Positions 42,201-48,004 of a stretch of 64,000 nt of DNA are shown here, in pieces. This DNA is from Protula sp. h YS-2021 (taxonomy: Eukaryota > Annelida > Polychaeta > Sabellida > Serpulidae). The DNA is taken from NCBI GenBank assembly GCA_949752745.1, contig OX457031.1:54798803-54862802 (forward strand). Reading direction: 5' to 3'. A program made the translations under genes and the position numbers. Each line of letters opens with the position of its first letter. Position 1 is the first letter of the stretch. The notes beneath the pieces were generated by a model. The model was not told the origin of the DNA, searched no databases, and saw only the letters and a program-made list of their open reading frames with translations.

Positions 42201-43911
42201 GTTTCCTTCTTTCTTTCTTTTTTTTTTTTTTTTTTTTTTTGTTACTTAAGACGGAATAGGCTGTGTGACTGTGTGGGTGTTAATTGCACTAATCGCCTTA
42301 CAACTAAGGGTGCCACCGCGGTAACGGTGGATTGTTAATGCGGCTGTGATTCTAAACATTCTGTGAATCTTGTTTCACGTAAAAGTAACATTTCTTAGAA
42401 AATGCTCTTAATAATACTGAGTCGATTTCAAAGAACTACATGTAAAAAAAATTAGAAAACAAACATCCAGTTCGTAAATATTTCGAGCAGTGTCAATTAC
42501 TCCTTCATTCGCAAAAAGACGATTTAGTAACGGAATTCTTTACCGATATATGGTGAAAATAAAAGCACTACCATCCGTAGCAAAAGGTGACACCTGCTCT
42601 CAACATCGTGCATCATTCGGACAGACAATACTAAATGTAGTATAAAAACCCAGGGTTTTTTTAAACATGCTTTTAATTCGCGATTGACGTCTATTTTTAA
42701 ACTTTTTCGTCGCTCTAGTGCTCGCTGTGGTTTTGAGTTATAAACAAGTTTCACAACCATTTTTATGCCTCACATATGCACGTTCGTACATGAATGCCTA
42801 ATACACGTTCGCGGGTGAATACCTAATGCACGTTCTTGTGTGAATGTCTAATACACGTTCGTGGGTGAATGCCTAATGCACATTCGCGCATGAATGCCTA
42901 ATGCACGTTCACGGGTGAATGCATAATGCACGTTCCCGCGTGAATGCCCTATGCATGTTCGCGCGTGAATACCTAATCGACGTTCGCGCGTGAATGCCTA
43001 ATGCATGTTCCCGCGTGAATGTCCGATGCACGTTCGCGCGTGATTGCCTAATCGACGTTCGCGCGTGATCGCCCAATGCATGTTCCCGCGTGAATGTCCA
43101 ATGCACGTTTGCGCGTGAATCCCAATGCACGTTCGTGCGTGAATGCCTAATGCACGTTCGCCGGTGAATGCCTAATGCACGTTCGTGCGTGAATGCCTAA
43201 TGCACGTTCGTGCGTGAATGCCTAATGCACGTTCGTGCGTGAATGCCTAATGCACGTTCATGCGTGAATGTCTAATACACGTTCGTGCGTGAATACCTAA
43301 CGCACGTTCGTGCGTGAATGCCTAATGCACGTTCAATGTCTAGCCACCCAACCCCACCTGCGTGATCACTGTTTCGCTCATTAACCACACGAGTCATCAC
43401 TGTTTCGCCCCTAACCACACATGCGTGATCAATGTTTCGCCCTCTAACCACACCTACGTGATCAATGTTACGCGTCGCAACAAGACATGTGCACGTTCAA
43501 TGTGTCCCGTTCTAACCACACACAAGTGACATGTTTCGTGTCCTTTTCGTGCACGTTGCACACGACACCTCAATGTGCGCGCCCTAATCCAGATGCAGAA
43601 CAAAACAACCAAATAGGAACATCGCCGAGTTTTACCTGCAAACAAATCCGTGCCTCTTTGCGGACGCACAGTCGTAATTAGCCAGTACCAACACACATCC
43701 TCCCACCTCACCCCTCCCCCCCCCCCCAAAAAAAAACCTCAGCCAAGTAGTAAAAAAGTGTAGCGTGTCAGCGAGCTCACCTGACGACGAGGAGCCGGCC
43801 GGAGACGCATCCATATAGTTGCCAATGTCCTTCACACTGTCTCTTTCCACTTTGCCAAACTCAGAAGCCAGCTCAGAGGTCATAACGTCATCAAAGTTTA
43901 GCGCAGCTTTG
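54..43911 (-). CDS. EcR: Ecdysone receptor (EcR/NR1H-type), partial gene, eight exons
   Basis: Composite gene: join of complement exons 43911-43781, 38905-38036, 24164-24052, 19968-19779, 9407-9267, 3632-3447, 2887-2766 and 218-54. Seen directly: every intron has GT..AG ends, and phases agree at all seven junctions (1,1,0,1,1,1,0). The product reads A/B domain, C4 zinc-finger DBD with P-box EGCKG, basic hinge (RRKARQR), then the start of the ligand-binding domain up to the helix 3 region ending LREDQ-like ([10 protein letters not shown]). Known of the family: EcR is a ligand-activated nuclear transcription factor that pairs with RXR/USP. The P-box and the motif GYHYNAL are typical of EcR rather than of retinoid or thyroid receptors. 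LXR/FXR-type NR1H members are the main alternative. The remaining LBD (helices 4 to 12, AF-2) is beyond the left edge. The gene exceeds 43 kb because its introns carry many minisatellites. Confidence 0.9.
228..980. repeat. 44-bp minisatellite, about 17 copies
   Basis: The unit begins ATCACTCACGTATCACTGAT and continues CGGCCAGCTCTGTGATACAA. Each unit holds a short inverted repeat GTATCAC/GTGATAC. Two more copies resume at 2390-2476 beyond an inserted element. It lies in the intron between the two LBD exons. Confidence 0.95.
1190..2260. repeat. 178-bp tandem array, about six copies
   Basis: The sequence TGCTTCGTTGATATAGAAG recurs at 1333, 1511, 1689, 1867, 2045 and 2223, an exact 178-bp period. 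The first unit is more diverged. Units are nearly identical, which suggests recent amplification. Confidence 0.95.
2268..2352. repeat. (GGAC)n / (GGACAGAC)n microsatellite
   Basis: Direct tetranucleotide repeat inside the 982-2389 element. Confidence 0.98.
2390..2476. repeat. Resumption of the 44-bp minisatellite (two copies)
   Basis: Same unit as 228-980, in the same orientation and register. It continues the array after the 982-2389 insertion. The last copy is more divergent. Confidence 0.9.
2531..2700 (-). repeat. Two partial copies of EcR LBD-start exon end
   Basis: The nearer copy (about 2626-2696) encodes [21 protein letters not shown] and keeps donor GTGAGT at 2620-2625. The farther copy (about 2531-2565) keeps only the SDVK-coding part with a frameshift and no clear donor. 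C-runs on the plus strand separate them. Offsets are 140 and 100 bp. Confidence 0.85.
2766..2887 (-). CDS. EcR: EcR exon, start of ligand-binding domain
   Basis: Acceptor TTTTCCAG precedes 2887 and donor GTGAGT starts at 2765. The exon is 122 nt, phase 1 to phase 0. It encodes [20 protein letters not shown] followed by [20 protein letters not shown]. The pattern of Glu-rich helix 1, then (V/L)VYFQxxYExPSExDVK, is a hallmark of the EcR LBD start. Two partial copies of the exon end lie further downstream in the intron. The nearer one keeps an intact GTGAGT donor (2620-2625). Confidence 0.94.
3225..3446 (-). repeat. Decayed partial copies of EcR hinge exon end
   Basis: Transcript-sense segments resembling the end of the hinge exon recur twice here: AEYKDGS-coding sequence near 3284-3310, a weaker trace near 3403-3425, and GATGAGG-GTATGA-like donor regions. 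G-runs (plus strand) separate them. Donor sites in these copies are degraded. Confidence 0.6.
3447..3632 (-). CDS. EcR: EcR hinge (D-domain) exon
   Basis: The acceptor TTTTACTTTCAG precedes 3632 and donor GTATGA starts at 3446. The exon is 186 nt, phase 1 to phase 1. The split codon restores Cys, so the DBD end reads EEC and continues [19 protein letters not shown], a basic helix typical of the C-terminal extension and hinge. It then passes into a Pro/Ser-rich linker ([20 protein letters not shown], then [19 protein letters not shown]). The hinge usually carries nuclear localisation and DNA minor-groove contacts. RRKARQR fits that role here. Decayed copies of its 3' end lie at about 3225-3440. 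Confidence 0.9.
4984..6158. repeat. 27-bp minisatellite, about 43 copies
   Basis: The unit is CCCGTGCACCCTGCGCTGTT followed by TTTATTA. Because 27 is a multiple of 3, it makes long spurious open frames on both strands. A higher-order duplication of about 377 bp is visible: the GTGCACAATG variant occurs at 5581 and 5958. It lies in the intron between zinc finger 2 and the hinge. Confidence 0.97.
6159..8640. other. Intron sequence without recognised gene
   Basis: AT-rich intronic sequence with G- or C-runs near 7253-7262, 7800-7832 and 8160-8370. I see no exon or structured element here. Confidence 0.6.
8671..9250 (-). repeat. Five tandem copies of EcR zinc-finger-2 exon end plus splice donor
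   Basis: Units of 109 to 121 bp (copy starts near 8671, 8782, 8903, 9024 and 9133; the true exon end is the sixth, near 9254). Each contains, in transcript sense, ~45 nt encoding [14 protein letters not shown], an intact GTAAGT donor and the first bases of the intron. A purine-rich spacer on the plus strand separates units. All lie downstream of the true donor. Unit length is not a multiple of three in most copies, so use of a downstream donor would usually shift the frame. Confidence 0.95.
9267..9407 (-). CDS. EcR: EcR exon with second DBD zinc finger
   Basis: The acceptor TGCTTTCAG precedes 9407 and donor GTAAGT starts at 9266. The exon is 141 nt, phase 1 in and phase 1 out. It encodes [20 protein letters not shown], then [18 protein letters not shown] and REVGMKEE, with the final Cys split across the intron. 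All four cysteines of the second C4 finger are present, as are the D-box region and the CRLRRC(R/Q)xVGM segment typical of the EcR DBD end and C-terminal extension. Five tandem copies of the exon 3' end, each with an intact donor, follow in the downstream intron (8671-9250). Confidence 0.96.
9500..9775. repeat. Tandem duplication of ~100-bp unit
   Basis: Segments around CACCGCTGGTAGTGGT, GGCCAACCG and GTAGGACCAA recur two to three times. The region is noncoding, upstream of zinc-finger exon 2. Confidence 0.7.
10470..11300. repeat. Degenerate tandem repeat rich in AGGTCA-like half-sites
   Basis: An approximately 130-bp unit (CCCTTTGGGCCTAAACAACG plus GGTCACGGTCAA-type sequence) is repeated about four times with decay. 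It contains many GGTCA/TGACC motifs, for example GGTCAAGGTCAAATTGAGGT near 10520. These match nuclear-receptor half-sites by sequence only. Confidence 0.7.
11780..11985. repeat. Degenerate short tandem repeat (GGTCTAGTCA type)
   Basis: Motifs such as TATGGTCTAG, TAGTCA and GTTTTATGG recur irregularly, with no coding potential. A similar GTAGTCAA-type patch lies at 20060-20150. Confidence 0.6.
12408..12475 (+). repeat. tRNA-like (SINE-head) sequence
   Basis: TTAGAGCGGCTGA resembles a pol III A box, and GGGATCGAGTC about 40 bp later resembles a B box. The cloverleaf is not convincing, so a decayed SINE head is more likely than a functional tRNA. Confidence 0.35.
12690..14850. repeat. 47-bp minisatellite, about 46 copies
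   Basis: The unit is GTGCTGCCACGGAGCAACCG, then TCCACACAGCGAGTACAGGA and ACCAATA. Variant blocks recur (GAGTTCAGG..CTACCACGTAGC near 12992, 13509 and 13931), showing higher-order duplication. It contains CCAAT-like ACCAATA in each unit. It lies in the intron between zinc fingers 1 and 2. Confidence 0.97.
14870..15945. other. Intron sequence without recognised gene
   Basis: AT-rich sequence with a poly-A tract near 15620-15640. I see no exon here. Confidence 0.6.
15950..16345. repeat. 18-bp minisatellite, about 22 copies
   Basis: The unit is GGTGTGAGGTGCAGGCGT with variants (GCAGAC, GATGAC). The open frames across it come from the period being a multiple of 3. Confidence 0.95.
16655..18795. 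repeat. 26-bp minisatellite, about 82 copies
   Basis: The unit is ATCCCCTCCCACCTACCTAC followed by CCATCT, with CCCCCTACTCATAT variants. It has no G-rich stops in any frame, so a 730-codon open frame on the plus strand is an artefact of composition. Pyrimidine bias is extreme on the plus strand, so the EcR transcript would be purine-rich here. Confidence 0.97.
19637..19735 (-). repeat. Two partial copies of EcR zinc-finger-1 exon end
   Basis: Copy at 19637-19692 matches the coding of [10 protein letters not shown] through the exon end. The copy at 19704-19735 is shorter but keeps an AGGTGAG donor-like site (19704-19710). Poly-G lies between them. A third weaker trace may lie near 19540-19580. 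Confidence 0.75.
19779..19968 (-). CDS. EcR: EcR exon with first DBD zinc finger
   Basis: Acceptor CTGCTACAG precedes 19968 and donor GTGAGT starts at 19778. The exon is 190 nt, phase 0 to phase 1. It begins [10 protein letters not shown], passes a basic patch (LKKKQRC) and a Gly/Ser linker, and then encodes the first C4 zinc finger. That finger reads [20 protein letters not shown] followed by EGCKG, with all four zinc-binding cysteines and the P-box EGCKG that reads AGGTCA-type half-sites. The split Gly codon at the exon end is completed by the next exon to give GFFRR, as in nuclear receptors generally. GYHYNAL is a strong EcR signature. Partial copies of the exon 3' end lie at 19637-19735. 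Confidence 0.95.
20600..21960. other. Intron sequence without recognised gene
   Basis: AT-rich sequence with C-runs near 20619-20647 and 21790-21806. I see no exon with credible splice sites. Confidence 0.55.
21965..22290. repeat. Tandem ~105-bp units with G-runs
   Basis: ATATGCCGCGG..CTGAGTCAAAACAATAC..TTTCCATACC recurs about three times, with G-runs between copies. The layout resembles the exon-end duplications, but no exon was recognised in the unit. Confidence 0.7.
22290..22475. repeat. G-rich minisatellite (GGTGGGGAGGGGGGAA)
   Basis: Tandem 16-bp-like units, purine-rich on the plus strand and likely to form G-quadruplexes. Confidence 0.95.
23898..23960 (-). repeat. Degenerate copy of EcR linker exon 3' end
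   Basis: The segment aligns with the last ~45 nt of the 24052-24164 exon plus its donor region (the CATGGCCATATACAG area). The GT of the donor is now GC. Long G-runs flank it (about 23987-24009). Confidence 0.75.
24052..24164 (-). CDS. EcR: EcR linker exon between A/B domain and DBD
   Basis: This 113-nt exon has a strong acceptor (TTTCTGTTTCAG before 24164) and donor GTACGG at 24051. It starts in phase 1 and ends in phase 0, exactly bridging the phase mismatch between the 38-kb exon (ends phase 1) and the zinc-finger exon (starts phase 0). It encodes 37 full codons, including [20 protein letters not shown] and [17 protein letters not shown]. Short Pro/Ser/His-rich segments with a Trp-Pro are common just before the EcR DBD. 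A degenerate copy of its 3' half lies downstream in the intron at 23898-23960. Confidence 0.82.
24378..24520. repeat. Dispersed repeat family, copy 1
   Basis: ATTCCGCGAAAATA, then TTTTTAAAATAT, CTCTGTG and GACCTCTCAGGGGTCA. It is related to sequence at 24955-25090 and 34005-34165, with nearby AACAGCCAACCTC in copies 1 and 2. Confidence 0.6.
24955..25090. repeat. Dispersed repeat family, copy 2
   Basis: Same order of motifs as copy 1: ATTCCGCGAAAATAAT, ACTCATAAAAGAGC, then CATCAGAGGTCAG. Confidence 0.6.
25715..25880. repeat. 30-bp minisatellite, about five to six copies
   Basis: The unit is CCTGTCTGAAAAGGCGACAG plus GCTTATGTAA. CCTGTC and GACAGG form a hairpin in early copies. Confidence 0.9.
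26640..27195. repeat. ~56-bp minisatellite, about ten copies
   Basis: The unit contains CTGCCTCTGCGCGTTCGATG, the near-palindrome TGCCCGCGGGGCA and CAGTTCTGTGTTTTTTAG. It lies in the intron between the linker exon and the large A/B exon. Confidence 0.93.
28160..28335. repeat. 21-bp minisatellite, about eight copies
   Basis: The unit is AATGGTAATCTGTACGTATGC with variants. Confidence 0.92.
29385..29655. repeat. ~23-bp minisatellite, about 12 copies
   Basis: The unit is CACAGAATCACAGTGTACA plus AACG, with GTTC and AGAC variants. Confidence 0.92.
30190..30600. repeat. AT-rich low-complexity region (AATAGGTTT motifs)
   Basis: TTTTAATAGG and AGGTTTAATAGG recur in a very AT-rich setting. No gene is visible. 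Confidence 0.75.
30618..31155. repeat. 15-bp minisatellite, about 36 copies
   Basis: The unit is CAACAACGCGGTCCC alternating with TAACAACGCGGTCC. Each unit has two CpG dinucleotides. Higher-order blocks are visible. Confidence 0.96.
31900..32518. mobile_element. hAT-like non-autonomous element (619 bp)
   Basis: Perfect 11-bp terminal inverted repeats CAGCGTTCGCG lie at 31900-31910 and 32508-32518. They are flanked by direct repeats ATACAG at 31894-31899 and 32519-32524. CAGNG termini are typical of hAT elements, whose usual TSD is 8 bp. Only 6 bp match here. Internal palindromes lie near 31930-31955 and 32433-32447 (GCGTCACTGTGACGC). No transposase was seen. Confidence 0.7.
32630..33240. repeat. 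~16-bp minisatellite (CTGGTACAGAGGAACC)
   Basis: About 36 irregular copies of GAACCCTGGTACAGA with CTTG variants. The long open frames on both strands are repeat artefacts. Confidence 0.93.
33615..33997. repeat. 42-bp minisatellite, nine copies
   Basis: The unit starts TTTTACTTGCAGACCCCACC and continues CGTTGTTGCCCCACAGCCAA. A three-unit (126-bp) higher-order pattern of GTTGCC and GTCACC variants is visible. On the plus strand each unit carries an acceptor-like TTTTACTTGCAG, antisense to EcR. Confidence 0.96.
34005..34165. repeat. Dispersed repeat family, copy 3
   Basis: TTTTTAAAATATCCCTCCG, then CTGTG, GACCTCTTAGAGGTCA and TTTAACACCTGACCTC. It follows directly on the 42-bp array. Confidence 0.55.
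34170..36500. other. Intron sequence without recognised gene
   Basis: Mostly unique sequence with C- or G-runs (34940, 35341-35455 and 35641-35665). No credible exon was recognised. Confidence 0.55.
36545..37150. repeat. ~39-bp minisatellite, about 15 copies
   Basis: The unit contains GATCACACGCCGCTCTTCGG, CTGTGATACTTTTGTG and variants. Confidence 0.95.
38036..38905 (-). CDS. EcR: EcR large A/B-domain exon (transactivation AF-1 region)
   Basis: This 870-nt exon is open throughout. The acceptor CACAG precedes 38905, and donor GTGAGT starts at 38035 in phase 1. An internal ATG at 38897 ([11 protein letters not shown]) could start a shorter isoform. The protein is rich in Asn, Thr, Ser, Met, Pro and Gln, as expected for a disordered AF-1 region. 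The middle carries about five degenerate repeats of roughly 13 to 17 residues ([12 protein letters not shown] type). The C-terminal part has [20 protein letters not shown] and an acidic [18 protein letters not shown], a plausible activation motif. Because codons ATG-ACG-TCA recur, the exon holds six perfect TGACGTCA palindromes. I recognise it as EcR by its phase-matched position upstream of the DBD and by composition, not by a conserved domain. Confidence 0.82.
38442..38722. promoter_or_regulatory. Six TGACGTCA (CRE/ATF-type) palindromes inside a coding exon
   Basis: Perfect TGACGTCA at 38442, 38493, 38529, 38637, 38655 and 38715 (start positions), with one variant TGAAGTCA near 38563. They arise from the repeated coding motif Met-Thr-Ser. 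CREB/ATF binding is a possibility only. The coding repeat alone may explain them. Confidence 0.5.
38920..42770. other. Intron between two A/B exons, no recognised gene
   Basis: AT-rich sequence with a poly-T tract at 42218-42240 and a C-run at 41346-41361. A Cys-rich minus-strand open frame at 41050-41418 is discussed under rejected items. Confidence 0.55.
42775..43340. repeat. 25-bp minisatellite, about 22 copies
   Basis: The unit is TGCACGTTCGTGCGTGAATG plus CCTAA. It lies close to the candidate first coding exon. A looser ~40-bp repeat (GTGATCAATGTTTCGC) follows to about 43480. Confidence 0.95.
43781..43911 (-). CDS. EcR: EcR exon, N-terminal A/B region (candidate first coding exon)
   Basis: The exon is bounded by acceptor TTGTTCAG before 43911 and donor GTGAGC at 43780. 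It begins with one base completing a codon and ends in phase 1. It encodes an acidic, Ser-rich stretch: [14 protein letters not shown], then [17 protein letters not shown]. An ATG at 43883-43881 could start translation if the upstream exon is non-coding. Otherwise the reading frame continues into an exon I could not find. Phase 1 fits exactly the acceptor at 38906, giving Glu-Arg-Ser before MEYMPS. Support is splice signals, phase and low-complexity A/B-like composition. There is no conserved domain, so it is less certain than the DBD and LBD exons. It could be isoform-specific. Confidence 0.55.
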
Positions 43912-44194
43912 CTGAACAACATATAAATATGTGAAAAATATCAAGTTTCACTTCCAGATCTTTTTTTTATAATTTCTTTTGCAAGCGATCACTTTATTCT
44001 GTATTATTTTAAACCTTTGCACACGTTGCCATAAGCGTAAACAGACAGAAGAGTCCATCTTTTGTGAAGAGGGTCATCGATTCCCGAGTTGCCTATTAGT
44101 TATTACTTTCCTTTTTTATGGCATAGGCCGGGAACATATGACACAGATGTTTTAAAGGACGCATCAGTCTGTAATACAATCGGTGATAGCGAAT

Positions 44195-44465
44195 AGCAGT
44201 TGTCGTTAGTCCTGCTGACTCCACAGTGTCCAGTCTGACGGAGTTTTTGTCGTTAGCCCTGCTGACTCCACAGTGTCCAGTCTGACGGAGTTTTTGTCGT
44301 TAGCCCTGCTGACTCCACAGTGTCCAGCCTGACGGAGTTTTTGTCGTTAGCCCTGTGTCCAGCCTGACGGAGTTTTTGTCGTTAGCCCTGCTGACTCCAC
44401 AGTGTCCAGTCTGACGGAGTTTTTGTCGTTAGCCCTGCTGACTCCACAGTGTCCAGTCTGACGCT
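44195..44465. repeat. 47-bp tandem repeat, about six copies
   Basis: The unit is GTCGTTAGCCCTGCTGACTC, then CACAGTGTCCAGTCTGACGG and AGTTTTT. One copy has an internal deletion. Unrelated in sequence to the 47-bp array at 12.7-14.9 kb. Confidence 0.95.
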
Positions 44466-44562
44466 ATTATCCGAATCGGAGTATAAAGCGGGATGGTGGG
44501 ACAGATTTCGAGTTCAATTTCATCGAGTCCTGTTTTGGCGCATGTTTCCAGTCAGTTTAGTT

Positions 44563-46137
44563 GGGGTTGGGACATTTTGTACCTTTGTCACTTTGTACCT
44601 CCGTCATTTTGTACCTTTTTGGACACTTTGTACCTCAGATTTTGGGACACTTTGTACCTCCGCGAAAGACGTTTTATACCTTTTCTTCCACTTTGTACCT
44701 TACCATTTTATACCTTTTTTACGTGCAATACTCAGTTAAAACAAAAAATTAAATACCGCCTGCTCTACCTGCCCTTCATTTCAGTGAAAATATGTTTATT
44801 TATTAATTGTAATAACCTGTAGGGTAGTTTTGGGGGCCATTCCATAAAGTGGGTTTACCGTGATTGCAATTATCCCGAGTAACTTTTCTTAACAGTGTTA
44901 ATTGCATTACTTGAGTTTATGTTATAGTTACTCAGTGAATGGGACAGAATTGATCAGCTCTGGGAGTATATTAAATGTAATCATTTCGACGAGATTTTCT
45001 CTGGAATTACTCAACCAGACTGAGTGAATCTACCCAGGGGTTACTCTACAAAATCGCTGTAATTGGCTGGACTTTCAGCACCAGTCTTCTAAAATCAGTA
45101 TAAATACAGCTGCGATTCTTTGCTAGTTATATGTCTCCCCCTAAGGGAGACATATAAAGAATTTGGTGTGTCCGTCCGTCCTGGCGTCTGTCTCTCCGTC
45201 CGTCTCTCTGCCCGCAGTGAGTTCTTATGAAATTAATAAGTCGATTTTTCTCAAAATATACATACATATTGGGGTACATGTCTAGGTGATGCCCGTGTTA
45301 TCTTTTTTCGTTCCTTCAACAATTCTATTTTGGAAAATTTTTGAACATGGGGGGGGGGGGGGGGCGTTCGTGCATTTTTTTCACTTTGGCAGGCTATATC
45401 TCCAAAAAAGCTCGTTGGATAAGGCTCACACGTCGCAAGAAGAACACACATATAGCACAAATGTATACTGCAAAGTTTTTCTTCATTTCCTTTGAAAATG
45501 TATTTTTGGCGAATTTTTATATTTTTGATTTTAAACTTTTTTTGGGTCATATTGTTGCGATATCTCCGAAAAAGTTTGTTGGATTAGGTTGAAACGTGAC
45601 AAGAAGAACCCACATATAGTGCAAATGTTAACTGCGAAGTTTTTCTTCATTCTCCTTGAAAATGTATTTTTGGCGATTTTTTAAATTTTTGATTATTTAA
45701 TTTTTTTTGGCCAAATTGTTGCGATATCTCCGAAACAGTTTGTTCGATTACATCGCAACGGATAATTCGAGGTTAATGTGGATTAAATTATCGGCTTAGA
45801 CTTAGTGGTAGCTACAACTAGACTGCCATCGGTGACAATCAGAAAATTCCGTTGTTATTTTGCTAGTTACACATTACGCGACAACAAAAAAAAAAACGTG
45901 TATTGTATTGTCAAAGAAGCGTGCAAAATGACAGTAAAATATGTAAAATTAATCTTGGTTGTAATTTTTCTCATCTTAAAGAGGGTACAAAATGTGCAAA
46001 GGTGCAAAGTGGCAGAAAAGGTACAAAACGTCTTTCGCGAAGGTACAAAGTGTCCCAAAAAAAGGTACAAAACGTCTTTCGCGAAGGTACAAAATGGCAA
46101 GGTACAAAGTGGCAAAGGTACAAAATGTCCCAAGACC
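44563..46137. mobile_element. Inverted-repeat DNA element (1575 bp) with 8-bp target duplication
   Basis: Direct repeats GTTTAGTT at 44555-44562 and 46138-46145 flank imperfect inverted repeats of ~170 bp. Both ends share TTGGGACATTTTGTACC and then iterate TTTGTACC at ~20-bp spacing, which would suit multiple transposase-binding sites. The interior has a palindrome (about 45126-45157), a GTCCGTC-rich patch and a ~300-bp tandem duplication. No transposase was seen, so it is non-autonomous. The superfamily is not assigned. Confidence 0.75.
45126..45157. repeat. Palindrome around GTCTCCCCCTAAGGGAGAC
   Basis: A near-perfect hairpin directly followed by GTGTGTCCGTCCGTCC. The same palindrome plus GTCC layout occurs, in different sequence, at the right end of the 982-2389 element. 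Confidence 0.85.
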
Positions 46138-47589
46138 GTTTAGTTCACCGTCATCAAATATCCATTGCATGTAGAGTGAAACCGCGAAGTTCTCGGGGCC
46201 GGAAAACTTCCTTCGAGATAACCAGGGTTGGAGAGAACCTATAGTAACGAAGTTAGTTTAATCATATTCGGACTTCGAGAAGCGACTGTCTGGGATATCC
46301 GGGTTCAAAATACGAAGGTTCCACTGTATTTCCTATCTTTGTCTGCTGGAAATTCTATATACGTTTAATTAACTAATTGAAAGTTTTATTCGTTTTATTT
46401 AGTTCAGTTTTGTTTCGCGTGCTACAGGTACAGTGATGCACAAGCGCAGCGCATGAAATCAATCGAGGCGCTAGATTTGGCATGTTGTTAACTTCGCATT
46501 AGCCACTGTTAAGCACTGCAGTCAACCAAAGAACAATGCCCAAATTACATTTCGATCGCAAAACAAAGAACAGATAAGCATAATCGCATTTACGGTATTC
46601 TCTTCAGTTAGAAATGGTGGTGATTCAAAGGTCTCAAGTATACTTCCTCCAATGACGCCCTTAACATAACCATGTAATATTAAACACATCTAAAAGAGGT
46701 CATCCTAAATTCTTAAACACTCGTAAGAGCACATAATGGCGGAAGTATTCTCATCTGAATTAATTAGGCGTGTGTTGGACGAGGGAGGGGGGGGCGGGGG
46801 GTGCATCAACACAAGATCAAGGCTTCAAGTTTTTGAGCACCAGCCCCGTCGGACAGGCAGGTGAACAGATTTATTTACCCGTCTGACCATCAAAAACGCG
46901 CCACCTATTTCACACCTTGAAATTTCAGGGATGATATACATCGATATAACGTTTGGCGATACCATATCGCTGTTCATCTTTGACTGTCGAAACTTTTCGA
47001 TATTTTAATGTTGATTGTAAATTAAGTTATTACATAAAACAATCATATTCAATACATGTATCATAAAATTTTGTCGATATATTGTAGTGCAATATGTCAT
47101 CCACATTGTCGGTACAGTTAATGTGTGAAAGTCGCAAATTAGTCAAATGGCAAACCACGTTTTCGTGAAATCGCAAACACGTCGTGCCGCTTCATGAACT
47201 GGCAGTTATTACACCAGTTTTTACACAGATAGGCACATAGCTGTCAAACAACATGTACATGCGAATTCCATTAATCGCTTGGGGTTAATCGCATTAAACG
47301 GTTAAGTAAATACGGTAGTAAAATCGCATACGTTGGTGACATGCATAAGGTGTTTCGGAAAACTGGGCATGCAACTAACCGATTTCGACTGTATAACAGC
47401 GGTTTATGCAAAAGGGTATGATTTTACTGGACCAGAATATCAATTATTTAAAAAATAATAAATAATGACTTGACTACGTCTCGAGGAGTACGTCTATTCT
47501 CCGTGGGCGATATAGTGTGTGTAAGGCTGTTGCGTGTTGACTACGCAAAAAGTAAAAGTGGAAGGATAGGTAGACGTAATGACTAACAT

Positions 47590-48000
47590 TTAAACGAATC
47601 AATCCATTAACCAGTAGGCGCGCGAGACTGCCGTAGGTATGCTAAGTACAGCGCCGATTTTGAAAAATCCGCCATTTTGTCAATGCAGGTCCCATCTTCA
47701 AAATTCTTGGATACTGCACTGCGGAAGGGTCTAGAGAAGACGTGTACAAAATTTGAAACGAATCCATCCATCAATGTAGCCTGTAGGCGCGTGAGACTAC
47801 CGTATGTACACTGAGTATAGTGCCAATTTTCAAAAGTCTCCCATTTTGTCAATTTTTTCCTTTCCGGAAAATTCTTGGTCACTGCACTGCGGAAGGGTCC
47901 AGAGAAGCCGTGTACAAAATTTGAGACCAATCCATCTGTCAATACGGCCTGTAGGCGCGTGAGACTGCCGTATACACGCTAAGTTCAGTGCCGATTTTAA
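47590..48000. repeat. ~165-bp tandem repeat, about 2.5 copies
   Basis: GTAGGCGCGTGAGACTGCCG, then GCCGATTTT, CCATTTTGTCAAT, CACTGCGGAAGGGTC and GTGTACAAAATTTG recur in order. Copies are diverged, and the open frames are not a gene. Confidence 0.9.
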
Positions 48001-48004
48001 CAAG

